DNA of 33,937 nt from an uncultured Bacteroidales bacterium (GTDB lineage Bacteria; Bacteroidota; Bacteroidia; Bacteroidales; UBA932). A model generated the notes under the pieces. That model saw only the letters and a list, made by a program, of their open reading frames with translations. It was not told where the DNA came from and searched no databases. The stretch's first letter is position 1; each line of letters begins with the position of its first letter. The DNA is taken from positions 1-33,937 of the forward strand of contig CALUPK010000079.1 of assembly GCA_944322575.1 (NCBI GenBank). Direction: 5' to 3'. The translations under genes were made by a program, and so were the position numbers. Below, piece after piece: positions 8,631 to 16,587 of the stretch.

Positions 8631-9706
8631 ATGAGATATCATTCGCATTGCAAGAAAGATTTTTACTTCAAAAGGAATTTCTCGGAGATAATAAACCGAT
8701 TAATAGAGTTAAACCAATAGTCTCAGTATTGGTTTCAACTTATAAACATTCCAAATATATCTCAGAGTGTCTTGATGGAATATTAATGCAGCAGACATCA
8801 TTCCAGTTTGAAATAATAATAGGAGAGGATGGTTCAACAGATGGTACAAAGGAAATTTGTGAAAAGTATGCAGTTTTGCATCAGGATAAGATTAGGTTAT
8901 TTAATCGAGATAGGAAGTTGTCACAATTCGTAGACAAATATGGAAGAGTTACAAGATTTAATGGCATATGGAATAGAATGTCTGCAAGAGGGACATATAT
9001 TGCTTTATGTGAAGGGGATGATTATTGGACGGATTCCTTTAAGTTGCAAAAGCAGTATGAATTTTTAGAAAGTAATGCAGATTACAATCTCGTGTTTAGT
9101 CCGGTAAAGTATTATTCGCAATCAAAGGGTAAATTCTTATGTGTAGCCGGGGGAAAAGCGGATTCTTTTGAAGATTTATTGAAAAGAAATACAATACCAA
9201 CCTTAACAACCTTTTTTCGAAAAGAAATTCAAACTCAGTATTATGAAGAGATCCACCCTGAGTCAAAAAATTGGCTAATGGGGGATTATCCAATGTGGTT
9301 GTATTTTGCAACTAAAGGGAAAATCGGATTCATATCAGAGCCAATGGGTGTTTATAGGGTTTTGGAATCATCTTTATCTCATTCAAAGTCTCCGTATAAA
9401 CGATTAGAGTTTGATATTAATAGGTTAGAGATAGCTGACTTTTTTTCAAAATATTTTCAAGTTCCTTCAGTGTATATAAACTCCCAAAAGATATTTTTAC
9501 AGTGGGAGTATAGTTGCAGAATGAATGATAAAAACGCTGTTAGGGATAAGATTCAGGAATTAAAGAAATATGCAGGCAGGAATCGCTTAAGATACATATT
9601 GATAAAGTATTCGTATATGTGTCCTCGTTATTTTATCGTATTATTAGATGGATTTAGGAAAGTAAAGGGTATGTTAGACGCCATTAAAAACAAAGAAATC
9701 TGTTAG
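8627..9706 (+). CDS. Glycosyltransferase family 2
   Basis: This is a 359-residue GT-A fold enzyme. The nucleotide-sugar binding start is VSVLVSTYKHSKYI, followed by GEDGSTDGT and the metal-binding region CEGDDYWTD, which is a common variant of the DxD site in Bacteroidota family 2 enzymes. No membrane segments are evident, so it is probably a cytoplasmic, membrane-associated transferase acting on the lipid-linked repeat unit. The ATG overlaps the stop of the B12 protein as ATGA, so it is the fourth member of the coupled cassette and probably adds the sugar that the cassette modifies (inference). Donor and linkage are unknown. Confidence 0.9.
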   Translation: MNEISFALQERFLLQKEFLGDNKPINRVKPIVSVLVSTYKHSKYISECLDGILMQQTSFQFEIIIGEDGSTDGTKEICEKYAVLHQDKIRLFNRDRKLSQFVDKYGRVTRFNGIWNRMSARGTYIALCEGDDYWTDSFKLQKQYEFLESNADYNLVFSPVKYYSQSKGKFLCVAGGKADSFEDLLKRNTIPTLTTFFRKEIQTQYYEEIHPESKNWLMGDYPMWLYFATKGKIGFISEPMGVYRVLESSLSHSKSPYKRLEFDINRLEIADFFSKYFQVPSVYINSQKIFLQWEYSCRMNDKNAVRDKIQELKKYAGRNRLRYILIKYSYMCPRYFIVLLDGFRKVKGMLDAIKNKEIC

Positions 9707-10161
9707 TGAATGGTGGAATTAGAGGGTTAAATTATAAATGACAATGTAAAAATTACGACAATGATTATAGAGAGGATTTAGGCGCTTTAAAAAGTATAGC
9801 AATGAGTAGTTGACAAATATTTGTTTTGTAACTACTTGTATTACCTTCTTTGATTTGTTTGGCATTATTAAGCTCTTTTGGCTTTTATTATTGGTATATC
9901 GTAGCAGATATGATAGTAGGGATAATTTAACATTTTACCTGTTGCTGGAGGGTTAAAGTTCTCACTACAGATAAGAAATATGTGTCTCAGGATTGTTGTC
10001 ATTTGACGAGGTCTGGCGCAATTTATTATTTACAAATATTGCAACTTAAAAACATTTTCATTAAAAAAATAAGTGTTGAGAATTTGGTTTTGCGGTGCGT
10101 GGTGTCTGCATTGTGATTTGTTACAAGGAAAATATCTCAATAAAGTTGATGTTACAGTATT
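9707..10161. other. AT-rich intergenic gap with a possible membrane-gene remnant
   Basis: A 455-base stretch without a convincing gene separates the glycosyltransferase from the polymerase. The only coding-like part is a short open stretch, 9810-9956, from a TTG; its conceptual product of about 48 residues is very hydrophobic (for example FFDLFGIIKLFWLLLLVY) and could be a fragment of a lost Wzy- or Wzx-like membrane gene. It has no good start and does not continue, so I do not call it a gene. I see no terminator, repeat or RNA gene. Confidence 0.5.
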
Positions 10162-11532
10162 ATGATTAATTCTTGTAAAATAAAAATATCTAGGATTATA
10201 TTGTTTGTGCTGTTGATTGTCAGTTTATTGATGTATTTGTTATGTCCGAAACAAATGACGGTGTCTATGCCTTTGTTTTATGCGACTTTTGGACTTGCTG
10301 TAATATCTGTCGCAGTATTTATGATTAATAAGAAGAAGACAAGTTACATAGACTTTGATACGTTGTTCATATTCGTCCTTTTCTTAATAAGTTTTCTTTC
10401 GACGTTTTTTTATGGGAAATCATATTTTCGTGCTTTATTTTTAGGTTTTGAATTTAATACAGATTATATAAATTCTGGATCTTTATTATCGTTAATAGGA
10501 ATACAGTCTTATTGTCTAGGCAGTACGAAAGTCCATCCGAGTAGATATAGGCAAGAATCAAAAGTTCAGTCAATAACTCACAAAGTGATTGGCACGAACG
10601 GTTTGTTTTTTTGCGTTTTGATAGGAATGGTTTTGTTTTTTCTAACTGGCGGTTGGGCATATTATCAGTCGATTTATAAAAATGGAGCAGGAGGCGATTC
10701 TTTATGTGTTTATATTTTGTTGATAACAATTGTTTTTGCAATAGTATTAGTTGCAACTGAATTTTATAATTCTGAGATTGATCATAGATATCATATCTCA
10801 AAATATTCGGTAGCAGTTGTGTGCTTATTCTGTTTTGTATTGTTGTACTTAGGAAATCGAACAGCTGCATCTAATATTTTACTGCCAGCAATTGGTTTAT
10901 ATGCTTTGTTTAAAAAGCGAGTGAGCATTAAAATATTTATTGTTTTTATGCTGATTGCAATATTTTCTATGTGGATTTTTCAGAATGTACGGTCAAATGT
11001 GGAAGTCGAGTCAGAAAAATTAAGTCCTATTATGATATTTACAGACTTAACAATTCCGTCTAGGACTATTTATGAAGCAATGGGTTATGTTGATGATTAT
11101 GGTTTTACATATGGTAGAACTATGGCAATTGGCGTGGTTGGAGTTGTTCCCAAATTGGCCTCAATTTTAAATATGGGTGAGTCGGGTTCTGCAGAAGTTC
11201 TGACAAATGAAACATATGACAAGCTGCACTATCGTGGTTCAAGGACAGGACTGGGAACAACCGTAATATCAGATATTTATTTGTCCTTTGGTTTAGTTGG
11301 AGTAGTAATATTAATGTATCTTTTAGGTTTGTTTGTGAGTCGTAGTCAAAAGAAAGCTCTTCAGTTAAATTATTATGGAATAATAATTTATTCGGCATTA
11401 CTTTCAAATAGCGTTTTTTTAGCAAGGGCCTCATTTACTCATCCGGTGAGAAATATTGTATGGGGTCTTATAGTTGCAATGTTGGTCGTAACTTTAACAA
11501 ATTATAATGCAAAAAGTAGGAGAAAGTCGTAG
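10162..11532 (+). CDS. Wzy-like O-antigen/oligosaccharide repeat-unit polymerase
   Basis: This is a 456-residue, very hydrophobic protein with about 11-12 predicted membrane segments and a large loop around residues 285-370 (EKLSPIMIFTDLTIPSRTIYEAMGY and beyond). It lies in a locus that already has a flippase and glycosyltransferases. That topology and position are those of Wzy polymerases, which join undecaprenyl-linked repeat units on the periplasmic face. Wzy proteins share little sequence, so the assignment rests on topology, composition and context. An O-antigen ligase is the alternative. The start at 10162 places a short basic stretch (MINSCKIKISRI) before the first helix. Its last 26 bases overlap the next gene. 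Confidence 0.75.
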   Translation: MINSCKIKISRIILFVLLIVSLLMYLLCPKQMTVSMPLFYATFGLAVISVAVFMINKKKTSYIDFDTLFIFVLFLISFLSTFFYGKSYFRALFLGFEFNTDYINSGSLLSLIGIQSYCLGSTKVHPSRYRQESKVQSITHKVIGTNGLFFCVLIGMVLFFLTGGWAYYQSIYKNGAGGDSLCVYILLITIVFAIVLVATEFYNSEIDHRYHISKYSVAVVCLFCFVLLYLGNRTAASNILLPAIGLYALFKKRVSIKIFIVFMLIAIFSMWIFQNVRSNVEVESEKLSPIMIFTDLTIPSRTIYEAMGYVDDYGFTYGRTMAIGVVGVVPKLASILNMGESGSAEVLTNETYDKLHYRGSRTGLGTTVISDIYLSFGLVGVVILMYLLGLFVSRSQKKALQLNYYGIIIYSALLSNSVFLARASFTHPVRNIVWGLIVAMLVVTLTNYNAKSRRKS

Positions 11533-12574
11533 AATAGTAGTATTTACTCCATCATTAGATATAGGAGGCATTGAAAAGGTGTTATTGACTTATGCCGATA
11601 TCTTGTCTACCAGAAAATATGACGTAGTTTATTTGGTATGCCATGAAAACGGTATGCTGTTTAGTGAAGTTCCGCATGGGATAAAGTTGCATAATTTACG
11701 AACTAATGATCTGAAAAAATCATTGTTTAAAATAGTCTCCTTCTTTAATCAATATAGGCCAGACTCTGTTATATGTGCAAATAAAGCGACAATAGTGATT
11801 TTACTATCCAGATTGTTATGCCGGAGCAAATTTAAAATTATAACCTCACATCATAATTATTTAAACTCTGATAATTTATCAATCATAGATAAGAAGTTGA
11901 TATGGTATGTATATAATTTGTGCGATTCTGTAATTGCTGTTTCTTCCGGAATTTATAAACTATTGGTTAATCATCATGTTAAAAGGCGAAAGATCCATTT
12001 GATATATAATCCTGTAAACTACGAATACATACAAAGAAAATCCAAGGAGCCTATCGACAATATAAAATTTAAAGATTATGTAGTATTTGTGGGAAGACTT
12101 ACAATGGTAAAGAATATTCCATTTTTATTTAAAGCTTTTGAAATCTGCTTAAATTCAAGACCAAACATAGGATTATTGATAGTTGGAGATGGACCAGAAA
12201 AGCATAATTTATTGTCATTGTCAGAGTGTATAAAGGATAACATACTTTTTTTAGGAGCACAAGAGAATCCGTATCCATACTTAAAATCTGCAAAAGTTGT
12301 TGCGTTGCCGTCATTATCAGAAGCATTTCCTACAATATTATTGGAAGCATTAGCTTTAGGTAAGACTATTGTGTCAACCCCAACTGCAGGAGCTGTTGAG
12401 ATTTTACGGCATGGTGATTTAGGCTATATTACTCAAAGTTTTACAGATATACAGCAGTTCGCTGAATTGACTTTGCGTGCATTTGATAACCCACTGGACA
12501 GCGCTATCTTGAGAAATGCTGTAGGGCAATATAGCTTCCAGGAAACATTTAGGCGTTTAAAAAATTTATTATAG
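11507..12574 (+). CDS. Glycosyltransferase family 4 (GT-B fold)
   Basis: This is a 355-residue two-domain GT-B enzyme. The N-terminal acceptor domain begins VVFTPSLDIGGIEKVL, the GG loop typical of family 4. The C-terminal donor domain contains VVFVGRLTMVKN, LLIVGDGPEK and the E-x7-E signature in SLSEAFPTILLEALALG, which contacts the nucleotide sugar. It is a cytoplasmic or membrane-peripheral retaining transferase that would add one sugar to the repeat unit. The ATG at 11507 lies 26 bases inside the polymerase gene in another frame, so the two are translationally coupled. The next gene follows after 18 bases. Confidence 0.9.
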   Translation: MQKVGESRRIVVFTPSLDIGGIEKVLLTYADILSTRKYDVVYLVCHENGMLFSEVPHGIKLHNLRTNDLKKSLFKIVSFFNQYRPDSVICANKATIVILLSRLLCRSKFKIITSHHNYLNSDNLSIIDKKLIWYVYNLCDSVIAVSSGIYKLLVNHHVKRRKIHLIYNPVNYEYIQRKSKEPIDNIKFKDYVVFVGRLTMVKNIPFLFKAFEICLNSRPNIGLLIVGDGPEKHNLLSLSECIKDNILFLGAQENPYPYLKSAKVVALPSLSEAFPTILLEALALGKTIVSTPTAGAVEILRHGDLGYITQSFTDIQQFAELTLRAFDNPLDSAILRNAVGQYSFQETFRRLKNLL

Positions 12575-12592
12575 AGAAATAGTTGGCAAGGT

Positions 12593-13591
12593 ATGGAGGA
12601 CGAAAAAGTAAGTGTAATAATCCCATTGTATAATGTTGGGCTATATATTCAACCGTGTATTCAGTCTGTATTATCGCAAACGTATAAAAACCTTCAGATT
12701 ATATTAGTGAATGATGGGTCAACGGATAATACAGAGGAAGTTATCTCAAAATATAAATCAGATAATCGTTTTGTCATTATCAATAAGCCAAATGGAGGTG
12801 CGAGTTCGGCAAGAAATGCAGGACTGGAAGTAGCTGAGGGGGAATATATCTATTTTATTGATTCTGATGACTCCATAATGCCACATACAGTGGGTGTATT
12901 GGTGAATAATATAAAAGAGTTCCAATCAGATTTTTGTTGCTATAGGTATTGTTTTAAAAATAATACTAAAATAACAAAAACTTGTCCCAATTATGGTATT
13001 GAATGTTATCGAACAAAAGACGAGATAATAAAAGATGCTTTTTTAGGAATAAATATAAAGACCGTTATCTGGGCAAAATTTTTTCGCAGAGACTTCTTAA
13101 AAAAGAACAAAATAGGGTTCCTTGAAGGTACAATTAATGAAGACTATTTGTTTACAATGCAATGTGCAATATGTTCAAGTAGAGTATCTTTTTGCAATGA
13201 TCTTTTATATTGTGCTAATGAGCGTCAGGGCAGTGTGTCGAGAAACATTAAGGCGGAAACAATAAGTAGTCTGGCTACAATATATAATGGGGTGGAGTCA
13301 ATGTTGAAAAAATATGGTATATACCATCAATATAAAGTATTTTTATATGGAGGTTATACTAAATTAACATTATTCTCGTTATTTCAAGTTGCATATCGAT
13401 TGAGCAGTTTGAAAAAGTTTATACGGTTTTATAAAATGCTGGCAGATAAGCCGTATATGAAATATTTTGTTGGGAAGGAAGTTAGATTGGCAGGACCTCA
13501 ATTTTATTTGTTTTATTTAATCAGTTTAAGGCCAGTTCTGTTTTATTCTGTAGTGCGAATTCTAAAATATACAGGGTATCATATTTATTAA
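12593..13591 (+). CDS. Glycosyltransferase family 2
   Basis: This is a 332-residue GT-A enzyme. It has the canonical family 2 start VSVIIPLYNVGLYI, then LVNDGSTDNTEEV, NGGASSARNAG and the metal-binding YFIDSDDSI. The C-terminal third is more basic and partly hydrophobic, suggesting membrane association. It would transfer a sugar from a nucleotide donor to the growing lipid-linked oligosaccharide. Spacing is 18 bases from the family 4 gene and 4 bases to the acetyltransferase, so it belongs to the same transcription unit. Composition is AT-rich like the rest of the imported part. The sugar specificity is not readable. Confidence 0.92.
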   Translation: MEDEKVSVIIPLYNVGLYIQPCIQSVLSQTYKNLQIILVNDGSTDNTEEVISKYKSDNRFVIINKPNGGASSARNAGLEVAEGEYIYFIDSDDSIMPHTVGVLVNNIKEFQSDFCCYRYCFKNNTKITKTCPNYGIECYRTKDEIIKDAFLGINIKTVIWAKFFRRDFLKKNKIGFLEGTINEDYLFTMQCAICSSRVSFCNDLLYCANERQGSVSRNIKAETISSLATIYNGVESMLKKYGIYHQYKVFLYGGYTKLTLFSLFQVAYRLSSLKKFIRFYKMLADKPYMKYFVGKEVRLAGPQFYLFYLISLRPVLFYSVVRILKYTGYHIY

Positions 13592-13595
13592 TAGA

Positions 13596-14198
13596 ATGAG
13601 AAACTCGTATTCAATCAGTCAAAAAATAACTTTGGCTGTGTCCTTAGTACGCTCAAAATTAATCTGTAGAAGCGTTCGTTTATTTCGCTTTCCGATTGAT
13701 TTACGTGGAAGAAAAATGATAGATTTTGGGAAAAATCTTACAACTGGAAGATTCTGTCGGATAGAAGCAATCAGAATTAATAATGAGAAAGAAAAGAAAA
13801 TCATATTTGGGACCAATGTTCAAATAAATGATTCTGTCCATATCTGTGCGTTGAAAAAGGTAGAAATAGGAAACGATGTCCTAATAGCGGGACATGTCTA
13901 TATCTCTGATAACAGTCATGGGATGTATAAAGGTGACGAAAATGATTCAAGTCCATTTATATCTCCTATGAAAAGGAACTATTTTATTTCACCAGTTTGT
14001 ATAGGAGATAATACATGGATAGGAGAAGGGGTTATTATTATGCCTGGAGTTAAAGTTGGGAGAGGATGCATTGTCGGCGCTCATTCTATAGTAAATCACG
14101 ATATTCCTGATAATTGTATGGTTGTAGGAAGTCCTGCCAGAATTATAAAAAGATATTCAATTGAGAAAAAAAGGTGGGAAAAGACCTCTGATGAATGA
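13596..14198 (+). CDS. Left-handed beta-helix (hexapeptide) acyltransferase
   Basis: This is a 200-residue protein. Its C-terminal half is made of hexapeptide repeats (VCIGDNTWIGEGVIIMPGVKVG, continuing to GAHSIV), and it ends with IPDNCMVVGSPARIIK, the standard close of the maltose/galactoside acetyltransferase-like LbH family. The catalytic His is most likely the one in DNSHGMY. Such enzymes acetylate a sugar hydroxyl or amine with acetyl-CoA. In this locus it could O-acetylate the repeat unit or N-acetylate the 4-amino sugar made by the VioA-like enzyme; it is not a clear VioB. The basic N-terminus of about 45 residues is unusual in composition. Its stop overlaps the next gene's probable ATG by 8 bases. 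Confidence 0.88.
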   Translation: MRNSYSISQKITLAVSLVRSKLICRSVRLFRFPIDLRGRKMIDFGKNLTTGRFCRIEAIRINNEKEKKIIFGTNVQINDSVHICALKKVEIGNDVLIAGHVYISDNSHGMYKGDENDSSPFISPMKRNYFISPVCIGDNTWIGEGVIIMPGVKVGRGCIVGAHSIVNHDIPDNCMVVGSPARIIKRYSIEKKRWEKTSDE

Positions 14199-15369
14199 AA
14201 ATAATAAACAGGCAAATATTAATTGTAATATGAAGAAGGTACTCATTACTGGCGGAGCAGGTTTTATAGGCTCACATGTCGCACTTAAACTTATTGAAAA
14301 AGGCTATATCATTACAGTTTTGGATAATCTTTCTCCTCAAATTCATGGAGATAATCCAGAAAAAACATCTCCTCTATATTGTTCAATAAAAGACAAAGTT
14401 ACTTTTATTAAAGGTGATGTCTCAAATTATGTAGATTGGGAACGAGCAATTGAAGGCCAGGACGCCATCATACATTTAGCTGCAGAGACTGGTACGGGAC
14501 AGTCGATGTATAAAGTCTATCAATATGTTAATACAAATATCGGCGGAACAGCGGTAATGCTCGATATTTTGGCGAATAAAAAACATAATGTTGGGAAAGT
14601 AGTAGTAGCGGAGTCCCGTGCAATATACGGAGAAGGAAGGTATTGGAGTGACGATCTTGACTCATTTGTGTATCCTGATGGGCGTTCAGACGAGGCAATG
14701 AGTGTGGGTGATTTTAATGTAAAATACCCTGGTTGTAAACAAAAGCTTAAATTAGTGTCGACTACAGAGGATTCCAAGATTCATCCTGATTCAGTGTATG
14801 GTGTTACAAAGCAGGTTCAGGGACAGTTGGTTCATATGGTCTGCAAAAATATAGGTATAGAGTCAGTATCATTCAGATATCAAAATGTGTATGGCCCAGG
14901 TCAGTCATTAAGCAATCCTTATACAGGCATCTTATCTATTTTCTCTACGAGAATAAAGAACGGTAATGAGATAAATATTTTCGAAGATGGATTTGAAAGC
15001 CGTGATTTTGTGTATATAGATGATGTTGTTGATGCAACCATTCTAGGTCTTGAAACTCAGGGAGTAAGCGGATTGGCGTTTAATGTCGGAACTGGTGTGC
15101 CGACAACGGTGTTGACTGTAGCAAATACACTTGCAAAGAACTATGGTGTATCGGTTCCGATAAAGGTGTCTGGCAATTATCGTTTGGGAGATATACGACA
15201 TAACTATGCGGACATAACATTGGCGAAGGAGAAGTTGGGATTCTCACCAAAATGGACATTTGAACGCGGTATTGAAAAGTTTGTACAATGGGTAAATGAG
15301 CAGGACGTTCAAGAGGACAGATATGAACAATCTATTCGTGAAATGCAAGAACGAGGTTTATACAAATGA
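14191..15369 (+). CDS. NAD-dependent nucleotide-sugar epimerase, dTDP-L-rhamnose 4-epimerase-like
   Basis: This is a 392-residue extended SDR protein from the ATG at 14191. The in-frame TTG at 14161 lies far inside the previous gene, and a second ATG at 14230 is possible. The glycine motif TGGAGFIGSH (G21-G27) binds NAD and the catalytic YGVTK gives Y203 and K207. A long insertion between the serine-bearing SRAIYGEG and the YxxxK, with SDEAMSVGDF and KYPGCKQ, resembles enzymes annotated as dTDP-L-rhamnose 4-epimerase, which make dTDP-6-deoxy-L-talose. If that holds, RmlC/RmlD must be encoded outside the window next to the partial rfbB. UDP-glucose 4-epimerase-like activity is the alternative. 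The stop overlaps the next ATG by 4 bases. Confidence 0.8.
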   Translation: MNENNKQANINCNMKKVLITGGAGFIGSHVALKLIEKGYIITVLDNLSPQIHGDNPEKTSPLYCSIKDKVTFIKGDVSNYVDWERAIEGQDAIIHLAAETGTGQSMYKVYQYVNTNIGGTAVMLDILANKKHNVGKVVVAESRAIYGEGRYWSDDLDSFVYPDGRSDEAMSVGDFNVKYPGCKQKLKLVSTTEDSKIHPDSVYGVTKQVQGQLVHMVCKNIGIESVSFRYQNVYGPGQSLSNPYTGILSIFSTRIKNGNEINIFEDGFESRDFVYIDDVVDATILGLETQGVSGLAFNVGTGVPTTVLTVANTLAKNYGVSVPIKVSGNYRLGDIRHNYADITLAKEKLGFSPKWTFERGIEKFVQWVNEQDVQEDRYEQSIREMQERGLYK

Positions 15370-16370
15370 ATTATAAGGGTAAATCTATATTATTTATCTC
15401 CCCAGTTTTTTTTGGGTATGAGAAATCTATTAAGAAGTATCTGACAGATTCAGGAGCAAAAGTTTATTTTTTTGATGATAGACCTTCAAATTCATTTTTA
15501 ATTAAAGGCTTGATCAGACTTTGTAAAGGAAGTGTATCACACTTTGTCAACAAGTATTATAATGCAATTTATTCTGAAATAAAAAGCCATAAATTTGATT
15601 ATTTTTTTGTATTGAATCCAGAGGCATTACCTCTTTGGTTTGTAGAAAAACTTCGATATGAAAAATCATCTACAAAGTTTATTTTGTATATGTGGGATTC
15701 AATGCGGAATAAGGAAAATGCAAAAAAATATTTGAATTATTTTGATGCTGTATATTCATTTGATAGAACGGATAGTGAAGAAATTCCCAGATTGACGTTT
15801 CTTCCATTGTTTTATTTAGAAGAATATTCAGCTTTGTCCAGTATGAAGCAATTTAAATATGATTGTTGTTTTATTGGGACTGCTCATAGTGATAGATACG
15901 CATTGATTAAAAGGATTCAGAATCAACTTAATTTGAAAGGTGTTTCGTGTTATTGGTATCTTTATCTTCAAAGCAAAAAAATGTTTATATGGCAGAAATT
16001 AACTAACAGATATTTTAAGTCTGCCAGAATCTCTGACTTCCATTACAAGCCGTTATCAAAAGACGATGTGATTAAAAAAATATCAGAATCAAGAATAATT
16101 ATTGATATACAGCATCCGGAACAAACAGGCCTTACGATGCGTACAATAGAAGCATTGGGTGCATGTAGAAAATTGGTGACAACAAATCCAGACATAATAA
16201 AATACGATTTTTACAAGCGGGAAAATATCTGGGTGTTAGATCGGCAGAGTCCCAATTTTGATGAATCTTTTTTTAAAGAAGAATATAGTCCTATTGAAAA
16301 AGAAATATACGAAAAGTATTCTTTGCCATATTGGATAGATACTTTATTTTTAAACGAGAGCTCGAAGTAA
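15366..16370 (+). CDS. Putative GT-B-like glycosyltransferase of a polysaccharide locus (CgeB-like)
   Basis: This 334-residue soluble protein has no membrane segments. It begins with a strand and loop, KSILFISPVFFGYEKSI, and has a mid-chain ILYMWDSM followed by YDCCFIGTAHSDRY. A late segment, IDIQHPEQTGLTMRTIEALGACRKLVTTN, resembles the donor-binding helix region of GT-B transferases, with an E before ALG. It resembles the CgeB/Eps11J-type proteins found in capsule loci, for which function is inferred rather than shown. The ATG overlaps the epimerase stop by 4 bases. It is the last gene of the polysaccharide operon and is followed by a terminator-like hairpin. No exact family assignment is possible by eye. 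Confidence 0.6.
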   Translation: MNYKGKSILFISPVFFGYEKSIKKYLTDSGAKVYFFDDRPSNSFLIKGLIRLCKGSVSHFVNKYYNAIYSEIKSHKFDYFFVLNPEALPLWFVEKLRYEKSSTKFILYMWDSMRNKENAKKYLNYFDAVYSFDRTDSEEIPRLTFLPLFYLEEYSALSSMKQFKYDCCFIGTAHSDRYALIKRIQNQLNLKGVSCYWYLYLQSKKMFIWQKLTNRYFKSARISDFHYKPLSKDDVIKKISESRIIIDIQHPEQTGLTMRTIEALGACRKLVTTNPDIIKYDFYKRENIWVLDRQSPNFDESFFKEEYSPIEKEIYEKYSLPYWIDTLFLNESSK

Positions 16371-16375
16371 CTTAG

Positions 16376-16408
16376 AAGAGAGCTACTTATCCGTAGTCGA
16401 CTCTTTTT
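16376..16408 (+). terminator. Rho-independent-like terminator ending the polysaccharide operon
   Basis: AAGAG (16376-16380) pairs with CTCTT (16401-16405), and CTAC (16383-16386) with GTAG (16393-16396), around the loop TTATCC. A run of T follows at 16404-16408. It begins six bases after the last stop codon of the operon. Confidence 0.6.
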
Positions 16409-16524
16409 AGTTTTTGTTATTCTTTGCTTTTACAATTCTAAAACTCTGTAGACTTTTTTATTACCTATCTCAGATACACTTTTTAGAATAGTATCCATTT
16501 TAGCGAAATAACCCCGACATGCCC

Positions 16525-16532
16525 TATCTTTG
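16525..16532 (+). promoter_or_regulatory. Orphan Bacteroidota -7 box
   Basis: TATCTTTG followed by TAGACG has the classic -7 form but points into the 3' end of the minus-strand ATPase gene, and no + strand gene follows. It sits inside an imperfect inverted repeat, CCCGAC (16513-16518) and GTCGGG (16545-16550). It may be the promoter of a displaced gene or of a short RNA, or chance. Confidence 0.3.
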
Positions 16533-16587
16533 TAGACGAAGTCAGTCGGGCCCCCAAAAAAGGCTTTTTTGTAACTTTTCAATGATT

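Noticed and set aside
16556-16570. A-run/T-run palindrome considered as terminator of the DUF4143 gene
   Set aside because: It pairs mostly A with T around a loop of only about three bases, so the hairpin would be weak. It is kept only as part of the junction observation.
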